Assembly (NCBI RefSeq): GCF_019703835.1
Contig: NZ_AP023054.1
Coordinates: 1,550,001-1,614,000 of the forward strand
DNA from: Thaumasiovibrio subtropicus
Lineage (GTDB): Bacteria > Pseudomonadota > Gammaproteobacteria > Enterobacterales > Vibrionaceae
DNA: 64,000 nt
Direction of reading: 5' to 3'
In this document: piece after piece, positions 18,625-28,400 of the stretch
How the letters are laid out: each line of letters begins with the position of its first letter
Position numbering within the stretch: the stretch's first letter is position 1
Position numbers and translations under genes: made by a program
The notes under the pieces: generated by a model
Databases searched by the model: none
What the model saw: only the letters and a program-made list of their open reading frames with translations
Told to the model about the DNA's origin: nothing

Positions 18625-20415
18625 TTAGAACTTACCGGCTGGTGGCCAGTTGGGGTTCTCTATTTCATCTTCTCCAACCGCGTCGTTGGCTTCTTTGGCA
18701 ATCGCAGCAGGTACGCAAGTTTCAGGGACCACGACTTCAACTAAAAAGTTTTTGTCTGGCGTGGCACGAATCTCTTCCATGACGGCAAGTAATTGGCCGA
18801 GGTTTTCAACTTTGCGTCCTTCTCCGCCAAAGCCATCAGTGAGCTTGGCAATCTGCCAGTTTGGCAGCTTATTATACTGGTAGACGTTATCGAGCAACGG
18901 ATCTTTATAATCTTTTGGCGGCTCTCTAAATGGGTTGGGGTTCACCAAGTATTGCTCTATGCCATAGATGCCGTTAGCGATCACAAAGACCACGGTGTTT
19001 AGGCCATAGGCATGCTGATCAGCGACCGCTTGGCAAGTTTCATGAAACGCGCCATCTCCGACAACAACAATCGCTCGCTTATCTGGGTTTGCTAAACCAA
19101 CCCCTGTTCCTGCACCGACGGAGTAACCAATCGAAAGCCAAGATGCTTGGGCGACAAATCCGTTTCTCGCTTCGATGGGCACAGATTGAGCGCCGATAAG
19201 CGGGAACCCTGCATCCACCACCAAGATATCATCTTGGTTAATCCATTGACCCAGTGTGCGATAGAGTGAGTCATAGTTGACTTCGCCAGTCAGAGACTCA
19301 TTGATAATGTGTGATTTCGGTGCTGACTGATATTTTTTGAGTGAGGCGTTAAGACGCAACCCTTTTAGTCGCATTGCTGGTCGTTTTTCAACGAGCTCGA
19401 TCATTTTATCGAGGTAGTCATCGAGTTCGACGGAAGGAAAATAGCTGGCACCCGCAATGACACCTTGATGGGCGGCCAAAATGGTGTGCTCGCTGCGGAT
19501 GTCTTGGTTACTGGTATCTTTACCCGTTGTCCATGCCCCAATTCCGATGAGACAGCCATCGTCACCAACAAGCTCTTTTAACGTTGATTGCGACAAGGTC
19601 ACACAGCCTTCGAAAGCAGGATGCGACTCACTTACCACGGACTTACTCAGGGCAGAGGTGACAAACTTGATCGGTTTGTCGGATTGATTGTGCGTGTTGA
19701 GTGCTTCCAGCAGGGCAAGAAACTTATCTTGTAGACCAAAGCGCTGCAACTCGATACCTGCCCAGAGTAAGACATTGGATTTCTTTTCAATCAGTGCCAG
19801 TGTTGCTTGTGCGGCGATATCGGCATCACTGACAGTAACTTGCTTGCCGGTGCCCGAAGCGAGTGTACCTTGTGGGGTGTGACAACACTCGCGCCATACA
19901 TCTTCACTGATTTCGAGGTAGACGGGCTGATGCTTAGTCAACATGGCCGTTAACGCTGAATCAATTTGGTAAGGCGCCTGCTGGGCATTGGTAATGCGTT
20001 CAGCCGCGGCGGTGACAGGGCGGAACATATGGATATCGACTAACTGGTATCCGGTGGTATGTGAGTAGAGTAGTCCGGTGTTTTTCTCTATAGCATCCTC
20101 TTTATTGGTCGGGGCGCCATTAATCAACACGACAGGGACTTTTTCAACATACGAGCCTGCAATGGTGTTAAGTAGGCTAAATGCCCCCACACTATAGGTG
20201 ACATAGACAGCCCCAATGCCCTTAAAGCGAGCATAGGCGTCAGCGGCGTAACCCGCACAGAGTTCATTGGCGTTACCTCCGATTTTTATCGGTGAGGAGG
20301 GGTCAGCTAAGATGGTGTCTAAGAAAGGGGCGGTGTAGTTTCCCGCTACCCCAAACATTTGCTCAAGTCCTAGCTCTTCTAAGCGTTGCTTTAAATAAGA
20401 TGCGACAGTGGTCAT
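18625..20415 (-). CDS. ThDP-dependent 2-oxo-acid decarboxylase family enzyme (indolepyruvate/phenylpyruvate decarboxylase type)
   Basis: 596 residues from the ATG at 20415, which has AAGG at proper spacing; a longer frame starts at 20469 inside the preceding gene. The fold is that of pyruvate/indolepyruvate decarboxylases: N-terminal Pyr domain with the catalytic Glu (GGNANELCAGYAADAYAR), a middle domain, and a C-terminal ThDP motif GDGAFHETCQA ... NGIYGIE. The double-histidine motif usual in decarboxylases (LHHT) reads YSHTTG, so the first His is Ser. It follows the amine oxidase gene by 10 nt, so it probably acts on the 2-oxo acid that enzyme makes, giving an aldehyde or, if carboligation dominates, an acyloin. 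Confidence 0.85.
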   Translation of the reverse strand: MTTVASYLKQRLEELGLEQMFGVAGNYTAPFLDTILADPSSPIKIGGNANELCAGYAADAYARFKGIGAVYVTYSVGAFSLLNTIAGSYVEKVPVVLINGAPTNKEDAIEKNTGLLYSHTTGYQLVDIHMFRPVTAAAERITNAQQAPYQIDSALTAMLTKHQPVYLEISEDVWRECCHTPQGTLASGTGKQVTVSDADIAAQATLALIEKKSNVLLWAGIELQRFGLQDKFLALLEALNTHNQSDKPIKFVTSALSKSVVSESHPAFEGCVTLSQSTLKELVGDDGCLIGIGAWTTGKDTSNQDIRSEHTILAAHQGVIAGASYFPSVELDDYLDKMIELVEKRPAMRLKGLRLNASLKKYQSAPKSHIINESLTGEVNYDSLYRTLGQWINQDDILVVDAGFPLIGAQSVPIEARNGFVAQASWLSIGYSVGAGTGVGLANPDKRAIVVVGDGAFHETCQAVADQHAYGLNTVVFVIANGIYGIEQYLVNPNPFREPPKDYKDPLLDNVYQYNKLPNWQIAKLTDGFGGEGRKVENLGQLLAVMEEIRATPDKNFLVEVVVPETCVPAAIAKEANDAVGEDEIENPNWPPAGKF

Positions 20416-20425
20416 AGTCATCACC

Positions 20426-22372
20426 TTATTCTTTGTCGAAGTAGCTAAGACGAATTGACATGGTTTCATCTATCTCGAGCTCAGCATCACAGTGATTGCG
20501 CTCTGTAGGCTCATATTGGCAGTCGATGTATTCACGAATAGAGGCAGTGGCCACTTCTTGATAGGCTTCTTTAATTGCACAGGAAGGTTGCTCTCCATGA
20601 TCTTTAATGAACTTCTCTGAGAACTTCTGCAAACCGAAGCCTTTTTCTAGTACTAGATCGGTAGAGCGCAGTGCACCTTCTACCCAACCTTGATAGTCAG
20701 AGAAGGCTTCACCACAGGTGTAGAGATTATCGAGTGGCTCGGTGAGGGTTGCCATTACTTCTCGGTCATTGGCACCTATCGCCCATTGGTGAACACCGTA
20801 ACCAAACTGTTGAGAAAGCTTGGTATCAAAACTGACTGACCCCTCCCAAATTCGCGCACTGGTCATTACTGGCTCTGGCACGAAATGGGTGTTGAAGATG
20901 GACTTAAAGTAGCGGGTGGCTTCTTTGACCACGGCAAGAGACGCAGGGAAGATTGTTTGCGGCTGTTTGTCGCTATATTTGTTTTGTAGTGGTGACTGGT
21001 ATTTGTCGCCTTTATTTTGTAGCGCACTCCAGTAGTTAATATTGAGGTAGTCGCAGTAGATGGTTAAAGCAGCCGGTGCCTTAAACTTACTGTTGCTGAT
21101 CTTAGTGAGTTTGGCTTCCAATTCAGGGCTAGGTGAAGCGCCACTTTGCTCGTATTGTAGTCCTGCGGTGACTTCATTACTGATGGAGTAGAATGGATAG
21201 ATAGAACCCGTGGGGAGGTCTGCGAAGTTAGGGCCAAATTCAACAACAGGTTGATTGCTGAGTTTGTTCCCCCACCACGCGTAGTCATAGTACAGGTTAA
21301 TTTTTAATAGTGGTTGATTGGTCGTTGATTGCAGGGTGTCCCAAAGGTTTGCTGCTTTTTCCGCGGGGAGTGCATTAAAGGCATCAGAACGTGCGAAGAG
21401 TTTCTCAAGCGCGAGTCGAGGTAGACACAGCAGGACCTTTTCAGCCTCGATAGTGAAGTGTTGGGGCTCGGCACAGTCTTCTGGATTCGTGTACTGGTAA
21501 GTGACTACGTAGCCGCCATTGTCAGTAGCTTTGATATTGGTGACCAAAGTATTGAGGTGGATACGCTCTTCGCCAACTTTCTCTACCAATGCGTTTGGCA
21601 GAGTACTAAAGCCTTCTTTAAATGTTCGGAACTCTGCATCGGCAGGGAAATCTTCAAGCAGTTGATAAGCCACACCCGCATTCATTTTTGATAGGAAAGT
21701 ACCGTTAAAGCCGAGTAGGCGATAGAGTAGGGTAATTGCCTCGTTGGTATACCCCATCTCAGTGAGCAGATCCCAAAGTGACCATTGGTATAGAGGGACG
21801 TTTTGCCAGCAGCAATCGAGACGGAATTTCTGCCAAAACTCTGGGCCTTTGTTTTTGGGTCTGTCAGTAAACTGCGGGTTCGCTTGTAGAATGCGATTAA
21901 AAACCGTATCGATGATCTGTTTAGGATTAATGTTTTGCTCGGCGGGTGCGAGATTGTAGAGTTCACTCCAGATCTCGAAATTGTTGCTTTTGGCTTCTTC
22001 GGCTGTGAAGCTTTCCCCGCGGAAACATAAACGATTGTTTCCGTTGCTGTTCATGGGGAAGGGGACGATGTCATTGACCAAGTCTAGCTCCATGAAAAGC
22101 GACATCAAATTGTCCATGTTCTCGAACAGAAAACGCATGCCGCCTTCTTCTTCTTTAACCACATGCCCATTTGGAAACTCAATCAAGTCTGAGTCTAAGC
22201 GACCACCCGTTCGGTTGCTCTTTTCAAGAATAACAATGTCATCAATATCGGTTTCTTCAAGCAATCGGTATGTACTGTATAGCCCAGAGACGCCAGCACC
22301 TACCACGAGCACTTTGGCTTTTGATGGAATACAACGTTGTTTACGCATGAGGTTAAGATCGACGTTATACAT
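20426..22372 (-). CDS. FAD-dependent amine oxidase (L-amino-acid/tryptophan oxidase-like)
   Basis: 648 residues. The N-terminal dinucleotide-binding motif VLVVGAGVSGLYSTYRLLEE is followed by the acidic strand end ILEK and NRTGGRL, the GG-doublet of flavin amine oxidases. The C-terminal FAD-contacting segment is LYTCGEAFSDYQGWVEGAL. There is no signal peptide or twin-arginine motif, so it is cytoplasmic. It would oxidise an amino acid or amine to the imine/oxo compound with release of peroxide. RBS AAGGGA is well placed. It forms an operon with the ThDP enzyme. The substrate is not readable from sequence. Confidence 0.85.
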   Translation of the reverse strand: MYNVDLNLMRKQRCIPSKAKVLVVGAGVSGLYSTYRLLEETDIDDIVILEKSNRTGGRLDSDLIEFPNGHVVKEEEGGMRFLFENMDNLMSLFMELDLVNDIVPFPMNSNGNNRLCFRGESFTAEEAKSNNFEIWSELYNLAPAEQNINPKQIIDTVFNRILQANPQFTDRPKNKGPEFWQKFRLDCCWQNVPLYQWSLWDLLTEMGYTNEAITLLYRLLGFNGTFLSKMNAGVAYQLLEDFPADAEFRTFKEGFSTLPNALVEKVGEERIHLNTLVTNIKATDNGGYVVTYQYTNPEDCAEPQHFTIEAEKVLLCLPRLALEKLFARSDAFNALPAEKAANLWDTLQSTTNQPLLKINLYYDYAWWGNKLSNQPVVEFGPNFADLPTGSIYPFYSISNEVTAGLQYEQSGASPSPELEAKLTKISNSKFKAPAALTIYCDYLNINYWSALQNKGDKYQSPLQNKYSDKQPQTIFPASLAVVKEATRYFKSIFNTHFVPEPVMTSARIWEGSVSFDTKLSQQFGYGVHQWAIGANDREVMATLTEPLDNLYTCGEAFSDYQGWVEGALRSTDLVLEKGFGLQKFSEKFIKDHGEQPSCAIKEAYQEVATASIREYIDCQYEPTERNHCDAELEIDETMSIRLSYFDKE

Positions 22373-22564
22373 TTTATCTTCCCTTAGAGTTCTGCCTGCC
22401 TATTTGGTCATGACTGACCGTGTTTAGGTAACTATAGTGTGTGTAAAAGAGACAAAATCTAGATGATCTATTTTTGTGAGTGATGTCTGTAAATTTGGTC
22501 AAATGTTATAGAGTTGTAAAAATACTTGCGCTTTAACCCTTTGTATTTATTGATTTTTGTTTTC

Positions 22565-22584
22565 ACCTGTCCAGTTGGACAGGT
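22565..22584. promoter_or_regulatory. Perfect 20-bp dyad resembling a lux box (LuxR-type operator)
   Basis: ACCTGTCCA-GT-TGGACAGGT is a perfect inverted repeat. Its outer hexamers ACCTGT and ACAGGT and total length of 20 bp equal those of the classical Vibrio fischeri lux box. It lies between two divergent genes, 125 bp before the start at 22710 and 192 bp before the start at 22372. A possible -10 (TATAGT at 22610-22615) places a start site about 47 bp from the dyad centre, near the usual LuxR activation geometry. No luxI or luxR gene is in the window. Another dimeric regulator could also use it. Confidence 0.65.
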
Positions 22585-22709
22585 TTTGAATACTGAGAAA
22601 ACACGTTTTTATAGTCAGGCTTGCACTCAATTCAATAGATTGGGTGAATAATTAAATCAAGGTAGGAGTAGTGGTTCCGTTGTTGCCTGAACAAAGACAG
22701 GAAAACACG

Positions 22710-23669
22710 ATGAGCAATAATCTAATTCGCGAAGTAAAAGCGGCAGGAAGACAGATCACTCAAGCAAGCGCTGAGGTGGAATCGACGCTTGGTCCACTGA
22801 GCCAACTTGTGGGGACATGGAAGAATGAACCCGAGCTACCGGGACGTGGCTGGAACATGATTGCCGTTCCGTTTGGTGGTGACAATTTAGGGTACCGCTT
22901 GTTGTTAAACCAATACAACGAGACCCTCACTTTTGACTTGGTAGATAAAGGGGTGCCAAACCGCGGCATAGCGACGTCTAATGATGATCGCGAAGATGAC
23001 CAGTTTCTTACTGCTTTGGCTTATGACCAGCGTATTGAACAGATAGCAACAGATGACTTTCCTCGCAGCGATTTGCTGAACCCTAATGGCTCGATCATTC
23101 ACCATGAGCCCGGCTTGTGGCTTAACATGCTGAACAAGACAACGAACCATGTCGACATTGCGCGTCTATCGACCATCCCTCATGGTGATTCTGTCCTTGC
23201 CTTAGGTCGAAGCGGTCAGTTGCCGGAAATGCCACGCGTGCCAGACATAAGTGGGCTGCCGATTGGTACGGGGGATACGCTGGAGGATGCTTATTTTGCC
23301 CCGTATCAGCGTTTTCATAGTGACCCATTTGAAGGTGTGTTTGACCCTGTTCATCCGAACGCGTTGCTAAATGAAGCAAATCAAGGCGTAGAGATAGAGA
23401 AAGTGACGGTGTTACCGGTTGATACTACGGTAGAAACGGGAGGCATCGCCAACATTCCTTTCGTGACGAAGCAAGCAAACGCAACGCAGCTGAATGCGAC
23501 CTTTTGGATTCAAGAGCTTAAAGAGAAAGACGCCAACGGCAACCCTAAATTACGTTTACAGTACTCGCAAACTGTCTTTCTAGAGTTCTTTAAGCGGACT
23601 GATGGTGTGCCCGGTCTCATTCGTTGGCCACATGTCAGTATCAATACCTTAGTGAAAGTCACTGACTAG
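22710..23669 (+). CDS. Beta-barrel-like protein, possible heme/fatty-acid-binding (nitrobindin/FABP-like) fold
   Basis: 319 residues from the ATG at 22710 (AGGA about 8 nt upstream); an earlier GTG at 22671 lacks an RBS. A segment LGPLSQLVGTWKN ... GRGWNMIAVPFGG resembles the start of heme-binding beta-barrel (nitrobindin/FABP-like) domains, and the end (RLQYSQTVFLEFF) would be closing strands. The protein is long for one such barrel. No signal peptide. It is divergent from the amine oxidase/ThDP operon and may share its lux-box-like control, so a binding or catalytic role in that pathway is plausible but unproven. Confidence 0.6.
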   Translation: MSNNLIREVKAAGRQITQASAEVESTLGPLSQLVGTWKNEPELPGRGWNMIAVPFGGDNLGYRLLLNQYNETLTFDLVDKGVPNRGIATSNDDREDDQFLTALAYDQRIEQIATDDFPRSDLLNPNGSIIHHEPGLWLNMLNKTTNHVDIARLSTIPHGDSVLALGRSGQLPEMPRVPDISGLPIGTGDTLEDAYFAPYQRFHSDPFEGVFDPVHPNALLNEANQGVEIEKVTVLPVDTTVETGGIANIPFVTKQANATQLNATFWIQELKEKDANGNPKLRLQYSQTVFLEFFKRTDGVPGLIRWPHVSINTLVKVTD

Positions 23670-23679
23670 CGGAAACGAA

Positions 23680-23703
23680 AACAGCCTGCATCGGCAGGCT
23701 GTT
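23680..23703. terminator. Bidirectional terminator
   Basis: AACAGCCTGC, ATCG, GCAGGCTGTT: a perfect 10-bp stem between the convergent barrel-protein gene and fadL-like gene. Confidence 0.85.
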
Positions 23704-23729
23704 TATCGATCTCAGTACGCTAAATGTAA

Positions 23730-24971
23730 TTAGAACTTACGGCTGTACTGTAGGCCGAAGAGAAGCGCGTCAGCACGGGTAGTGGCAGTGATTGTCCCAC
23801 CTATTGGCATGCCTTCAATGATCTCTTCGGTGACAAGCTCATCTTTGCCACGCAGCATGGTAATACCAAAATCAACAGATGAGTTGCTGTTAATGTGGTA
23901 GCTGGCACCCGCAGAGAACCATTGACGATCTGAATCTGGGATAGATAGCGATGTACGCTCGTCAACGGCGGCGATGTCATACATGTAGCCAGCGCGCAGC
24001 GTCCAGTTGCTGTTCAGGTAGTAAGTACCCCCAAGAGAGATGTGACCAGCATCTTTCCATTCGTAGGTTTTCAGCGAACCAAAAGCATCAGAATCGACAC
24101 TTTCAAATGAGCTCCATCCCACCCATTGTGCTGAGTAGTGAACAGCAAATTGTTCTGCCACTTTGTGGTAAGCAGAGAACTCAACCATATCTGGCAGCGC
24201 TAGATGTAATGTGTCATCGTGTGCAGTCACACCAACTTTAGTCACATCACCTTTTGCTTTGACGGTTGGACTGTAACGGTAACTTAAGCCAAAGCGATGA
24301 TTTTCATTGAGCTCAAATGTCGTACCTAAGTTAAAGCCAACAGCGATACCATCAGCATCTGCGTTGAGAGCGCCTGGGCGCATCAGCTCACCTTGGCCGT
24401 AAATAATATCTAGGCCACCACCAAAACTCCATTGCTCGTTGATACGATACGCGACGACACCACCGAAGTTCATGCTCATCACGTCAGTCTTGCCACCTAA
24501 TAGGCCGATCTCAAAGTCTTCTGAGAATTCTGTACCAGTGCCAAAGTTAGAGTAGGCAGAAACACCCCAAGACCACTGTTCATTGATCGGCGCAACAAAG
24601 TAAAAGTTGGGTACAAAGGCAGTTGAGCCGATATCATTTTGGTCAGAAATACTTTTTATAGGTCCAGGTAAATGTCCCGATCCGTCCTCTCTTGGACATA
24701 GCATTCCTGAACAGGAGCCATTGGTTACGTTGACATCCGTATCAATCACGGTGAAACCTAATGACATCTCTTTTTGATCAAACAGTGCTGCCGCTGCTGG
24801 GTTGCGCGCAATCGTTGAGGCATTGTCTGCAATCACAGCATCGCCCGCAAAAGCACGGCCTAGGCCTGTTGCTGATTGGGCATTTAGTTGAAAACCTGCC
24901 GCGAGGGCAGAGGTAGAACTCATAGCCAGAGCTGCGACAATCGCTTGGCTTAACAGACGCTTCTTATTCAT
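23730..24971 (-). CDS. fadL: FadL-family outer-membrane fatty-acid/hydrophobe transporter
   Basis: 413 residues. Signal peptide about 1-24 (ending SALAAG), then the FadL hallmark AGFQLNAQSATGLGRAFAGDA and NASTIARNPAAAALF, which form the plug/hatch domain, followed by alternating beta-strands and a C-terminal aromatic residue (YSRKF) needed for barrel assembly. It imports long-chain fatty acids or similar hydrophobic compounds. Vibrios carry several paralogues, so the exact substrate is open. Confidence 0.92.
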   Translation of the reverse strand: MNKKRLLSQAIVAALAMSSTSALAAGFQLNAQSATGLGRAFAGDAVIADNASTIARNPAAAALFDQKEMSLGFTVIDTDVNVTNGSCSGMLCPREDGSGHLPGPIKSISDQNDIGSTAFVPNFYFVAPINEQWSWGVSAYSNFGTGTEFSEDFEIGLLGGKTDVMSMNFGGVVAYRINEQWSFGGGLDIIYGQGELMRPGALNADADGIAVGFNLGTTFELNENHRFGLSYRYSPTVKAKGDVTKVGVTAHDDTLHLALPDMVEFSAYHKVAEQFAVHYSAQWVGWSSFESVDSDAFGSLKTYEWKDAGHISLGGTYYLNSNWTLRAGYMYDIAAVDERTSLSIPDSDRQWFSAGASYHINSNSSVDFGITMLRGKDELVTEEIIEGMPIGGTITATTRADALLFGLQYSRKF

Positions 24972-25418
24972 ATTCTTCTTACTTCAGTATGTGTAATGGA
25001 ATCACCGTTCTGTGCGGTGATTTGATGCTGCAAGTCTATTGAGTGGTTTTTTTACTAGAACTCAGACCAGTTGAAAGTTGGCGCTAGATCAAGCAAGTTA
25101 GTCAGTTTTGTAAGGTTTATTGTTAATGCTGTTATTGCTGTGTGGTGGGTCTGTGATGTGTGAGGGTGAGCATGGTTATGGGGCAAAGATGAATAATGAT
25201 CCAAACTGTAAGAAATGAAAGCAAATATTTGAGTACAAACTCTAAAAAATCAGGCTCTAAGTGATAACTGTTCTCAAAGCGGCGCTGTGACAGGGGTTTA
25301 AGTGATGTTTAACTAGATTGTTGCTTGGTGAAAGAGGGCAATTTGGGGTAAATTTGTGGCAGCAATGTGAATTTGATCAACAATGCCAAAGGATGGCATT
25401 TGAGCATAAAGGATAGCA
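24972..25418. promoter_or_regulatory. Divergent intergenic region of fadL and ydiJ
   Basis: 447 bp without a gene. About 90 bp before the fadL start, AACTCAGACCAGTTG (25059-25073) resembles half of a FadR operator; this is weak. Just before ydiJ, at 25382-25400, a 7-bp hairpin (AATGCCA / TGGCATT) carries AAGGA in its loop, followed by the real RBS AAAGGA before the ATG at 25419. No certain promoter elements were assigned. Confidence 0.4.
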
Positions 25419-28400
25419 ATGTTACCGGTTCTTCCCTATCAAGCGACAGTCGATGAGGCTGTATTGCGCTTTCTCGATAGCCTATCGCAAACTTCGTTTT
25501 CTGGTGAAACGGACATAACCTACGCCAGCCGTTTATCTGTTGCCACAGATAACAGTGTGTATCAGCAGTTGCCTCAAGCGGTTATCTTTCCAAAAACAAC
25601 CGACGATGTTATCGCAATCGGTAAACTCGCCGCCAAATATACGGAGGTGAGTTTTTCTGCACGAGGTGGCGGTACGGGCACCAATGGTCAATCGTTAACC
25701 CCCGGCGTGGTGGTTGACCTCTCGCGCTTCATGAACAAAATTCTTGAAGTGAACCCTGATCAAGGGTGGGTCCGAGTGCAAACAGGCGTTGTGAAAGACC
25801 AATTGAATGACGCATTACGTCCGCATGGCTTCTTCTTTTCTCCCGATCTCTCTACCAGTAACCGTGCGACGATTGGCGGCATGATCAATACTGACGCATC
25901 AGGCCAAGGTTCGTTGAAATATGGTAAGACGTCTGATCATGTACTGTCATTGCAGGCGGTATTGGCGGATGGCTCGTTGTTAGAAACAGAGCCGTTGAGT
26001 GCTGATGCCCTCGAAGAGACGCAATGTCACGGTTATGCGAAGCAAGCAATGCAGGTATCCGCGCGTGTGTGTAAGGAAAAGCGTGCTGACATCGACGCTA
26101 AGTTTCCACCACTGAATCGCTTTCTCACAGGCTACGACCTCAAAAACGCCTATCTTCCTGATGAAGACCAGTTTGATATCACCCGCATTCTCTGCGGCGC
26201 GGAAGGCTCACTCGGTTTTATAACTGAAGCTAAGTTGAATATCACGCCGATCCCGACGTCGCGTACCCTGGTTAACATTAAGTACGATAGCTTTGATGCG
26301 GCGTTGCGAAATGCGCCGATGATGGTGGAAGCCAATGCCTTGTCGGTGGAAACCATCGATTCAAAAGTGCTTAACTTAGCAAAACAAGACATTGTTTGGC
26401 ACACAGTGAAAGACTTGATCACCGATGTGCCCGGCAAAGTGCTTCAAGGCATCAACATAGTAGAGTTTGCTAGCCAAGATGCGGATGAAAACAAACAGGC
26501 AGTTGATGCACTGTGTGAGCGCTTAAATGCGTTGATTGAGAAGGAAGAAGCGGGGATTCTAGGGTTTCAGATCTGTGATGATCTTGCTGGCATCAACAAG
26601 ATTTATGGTATGCGCAAAAAAGCGGTTGGTCTGCTGGGGGCGACTGAAGGGCACGCTAAGCCGATCGCTTTCGCAGAAGATACCTGTGTGCCGCCGGAAA
26701 ATCTTGCTGACTTCATCGTTGAGTTTCGCGCGTTACTGGATGGCTATGGTTTACATTATGGCATGTTTGGTCACGTCGATGCTGGCGTATTACATGTCAG
26801 ACCCGCGCTGGATATGTGCGATCCGGAACAAGAAAAACTGATGAAGACCATTTCAGACCAAGTGGTTGCCTTAGTGGCAAAATATGGTGGTTTGATGTGG
26901 GGTGAGCATGGTAAGGGGTACCGCTCTGAGTACGGACCTGAGTTTTTTGGCGAGCGTTTGTTTGACGAATTACGTCGTGTGAAGGCGGCATTTGACCCCT
27001 ACAACCAGATGAATCCGGGTAAAATTTGTACGCCGCTTGATTCAGAGGCTGAACTGGTTAAGGTCGATGCGATTAAGCGCGGTTATTTTGATCGTCAGAT
27101 TGATGTCGAGGTGCGCGATAGTTTCTCTGTTGCGATGGGATGTAACGGTAATGGCTTGTGTTTTAACTACGACACGAGTTCGCCGATGTGTCCTTCCATG
27201 AAAGTGACCGCTGACCGTCGCCATTCACCAAAAGGGCGCGCAGGGCTAGTCAGGGAATGGTTGAGGCAGCTCTCGGAACAAAATGTTGATGTGCTGCAAC
27301 TCGAAAAACAAGTCATTGAAACGTCGCCGTCCGTGAAGCAACTCATTGAACGGTTAAGAAATACTTATCTGGAAAAAGACTACGACTTTTCTCATGAAGT
27401 GATGGACGCGATGAGTGGTTGTCTAGCGTGTAAAGCATGCGCGAGTCAGTGTCCGATTAAGGTTGATGTGCCGAGTTTCCGTTCACGTTTTATTAATCTC
27501 TATTACAGCCGATACCAGCGTCCTGTTAAAGATTATCTCGTTGCGAACATAGAAACCTTACTGCCTTGGATGGCTAAGGTGCCAAATGTCGTGAATGCAG
27601 TGGCGACCAACAAGTGGTCAGAATTGATTGTTTCAAAAACCATTGGTTACCGTGATACGCCAGCGCTCTCTGTGCCGACGTTGGAGAAGACGCTTGAGAG
27701 CCATCATGCCTCACGCTTTGATTTGACTTGGCTGCAAGCGCTTTCGATTGAAGAGCGCGCGCGCTATGTATTGATTGTTCAAGATCCTTTCACCAGTTAC
27801 TACGATGCAGAGGTTGTGAGTGATTTTGTCTATTTGGCTGAGAAGTTGGGCAAGAAACCCATTTTGGTGCCATTTAAGCCCAATGGAAAGGCGCAACATA
27901 TCAAAGGCTTCTTGCGAGAGTTTGCTAAAACAGCCGAAAACACGTCAGCCTTTTTGAATCAGCTAGCGGAGCTGAACATTCCTATGGTGGGTGTCGACCC
28001 AGCGCTTGTTCTCTGTTACCGAGATGAATATAACGAGGTACTGGGTGAAGAGCGAGGGGAGTTTGAAGTACAGCTATCGCATGAGTGGCTAGTTAAGGTG
28101 CTCGAAGAGCGGCAACCATACCCAGATCGCGAAGAAGCCCCTTGGTTCCTTTTCGCTCACTGTACAGAAAAAACCAAAATCCCTAATGCCGAGAAGGTTT
28201 GGGGCGATATTTTTCAGCATTTTGGCGCGTCAATGAAAAGCGTGCCGGTGGGCTGCTGTGGTATGGCGGGCACGTTCGGTCATGAGGCTAACCGCTATGA
28301 AATGTCGAAAGATATCTATGGTCTGAGTTGGAAACCTCGCTTGGAGGAGCTGCAACACAATCGTGCCATGATCACGGGCTACTCTTGTCGAAGTCAAGTG

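Noticed and set aside
22565-22584. Reading the 20-bp dyad as a terminator
   Set aside because: It lies between two divergent starts with no gene ending nearby; the 2-nt loop and short T stretch are poor for termination. An operator is the better explanation.
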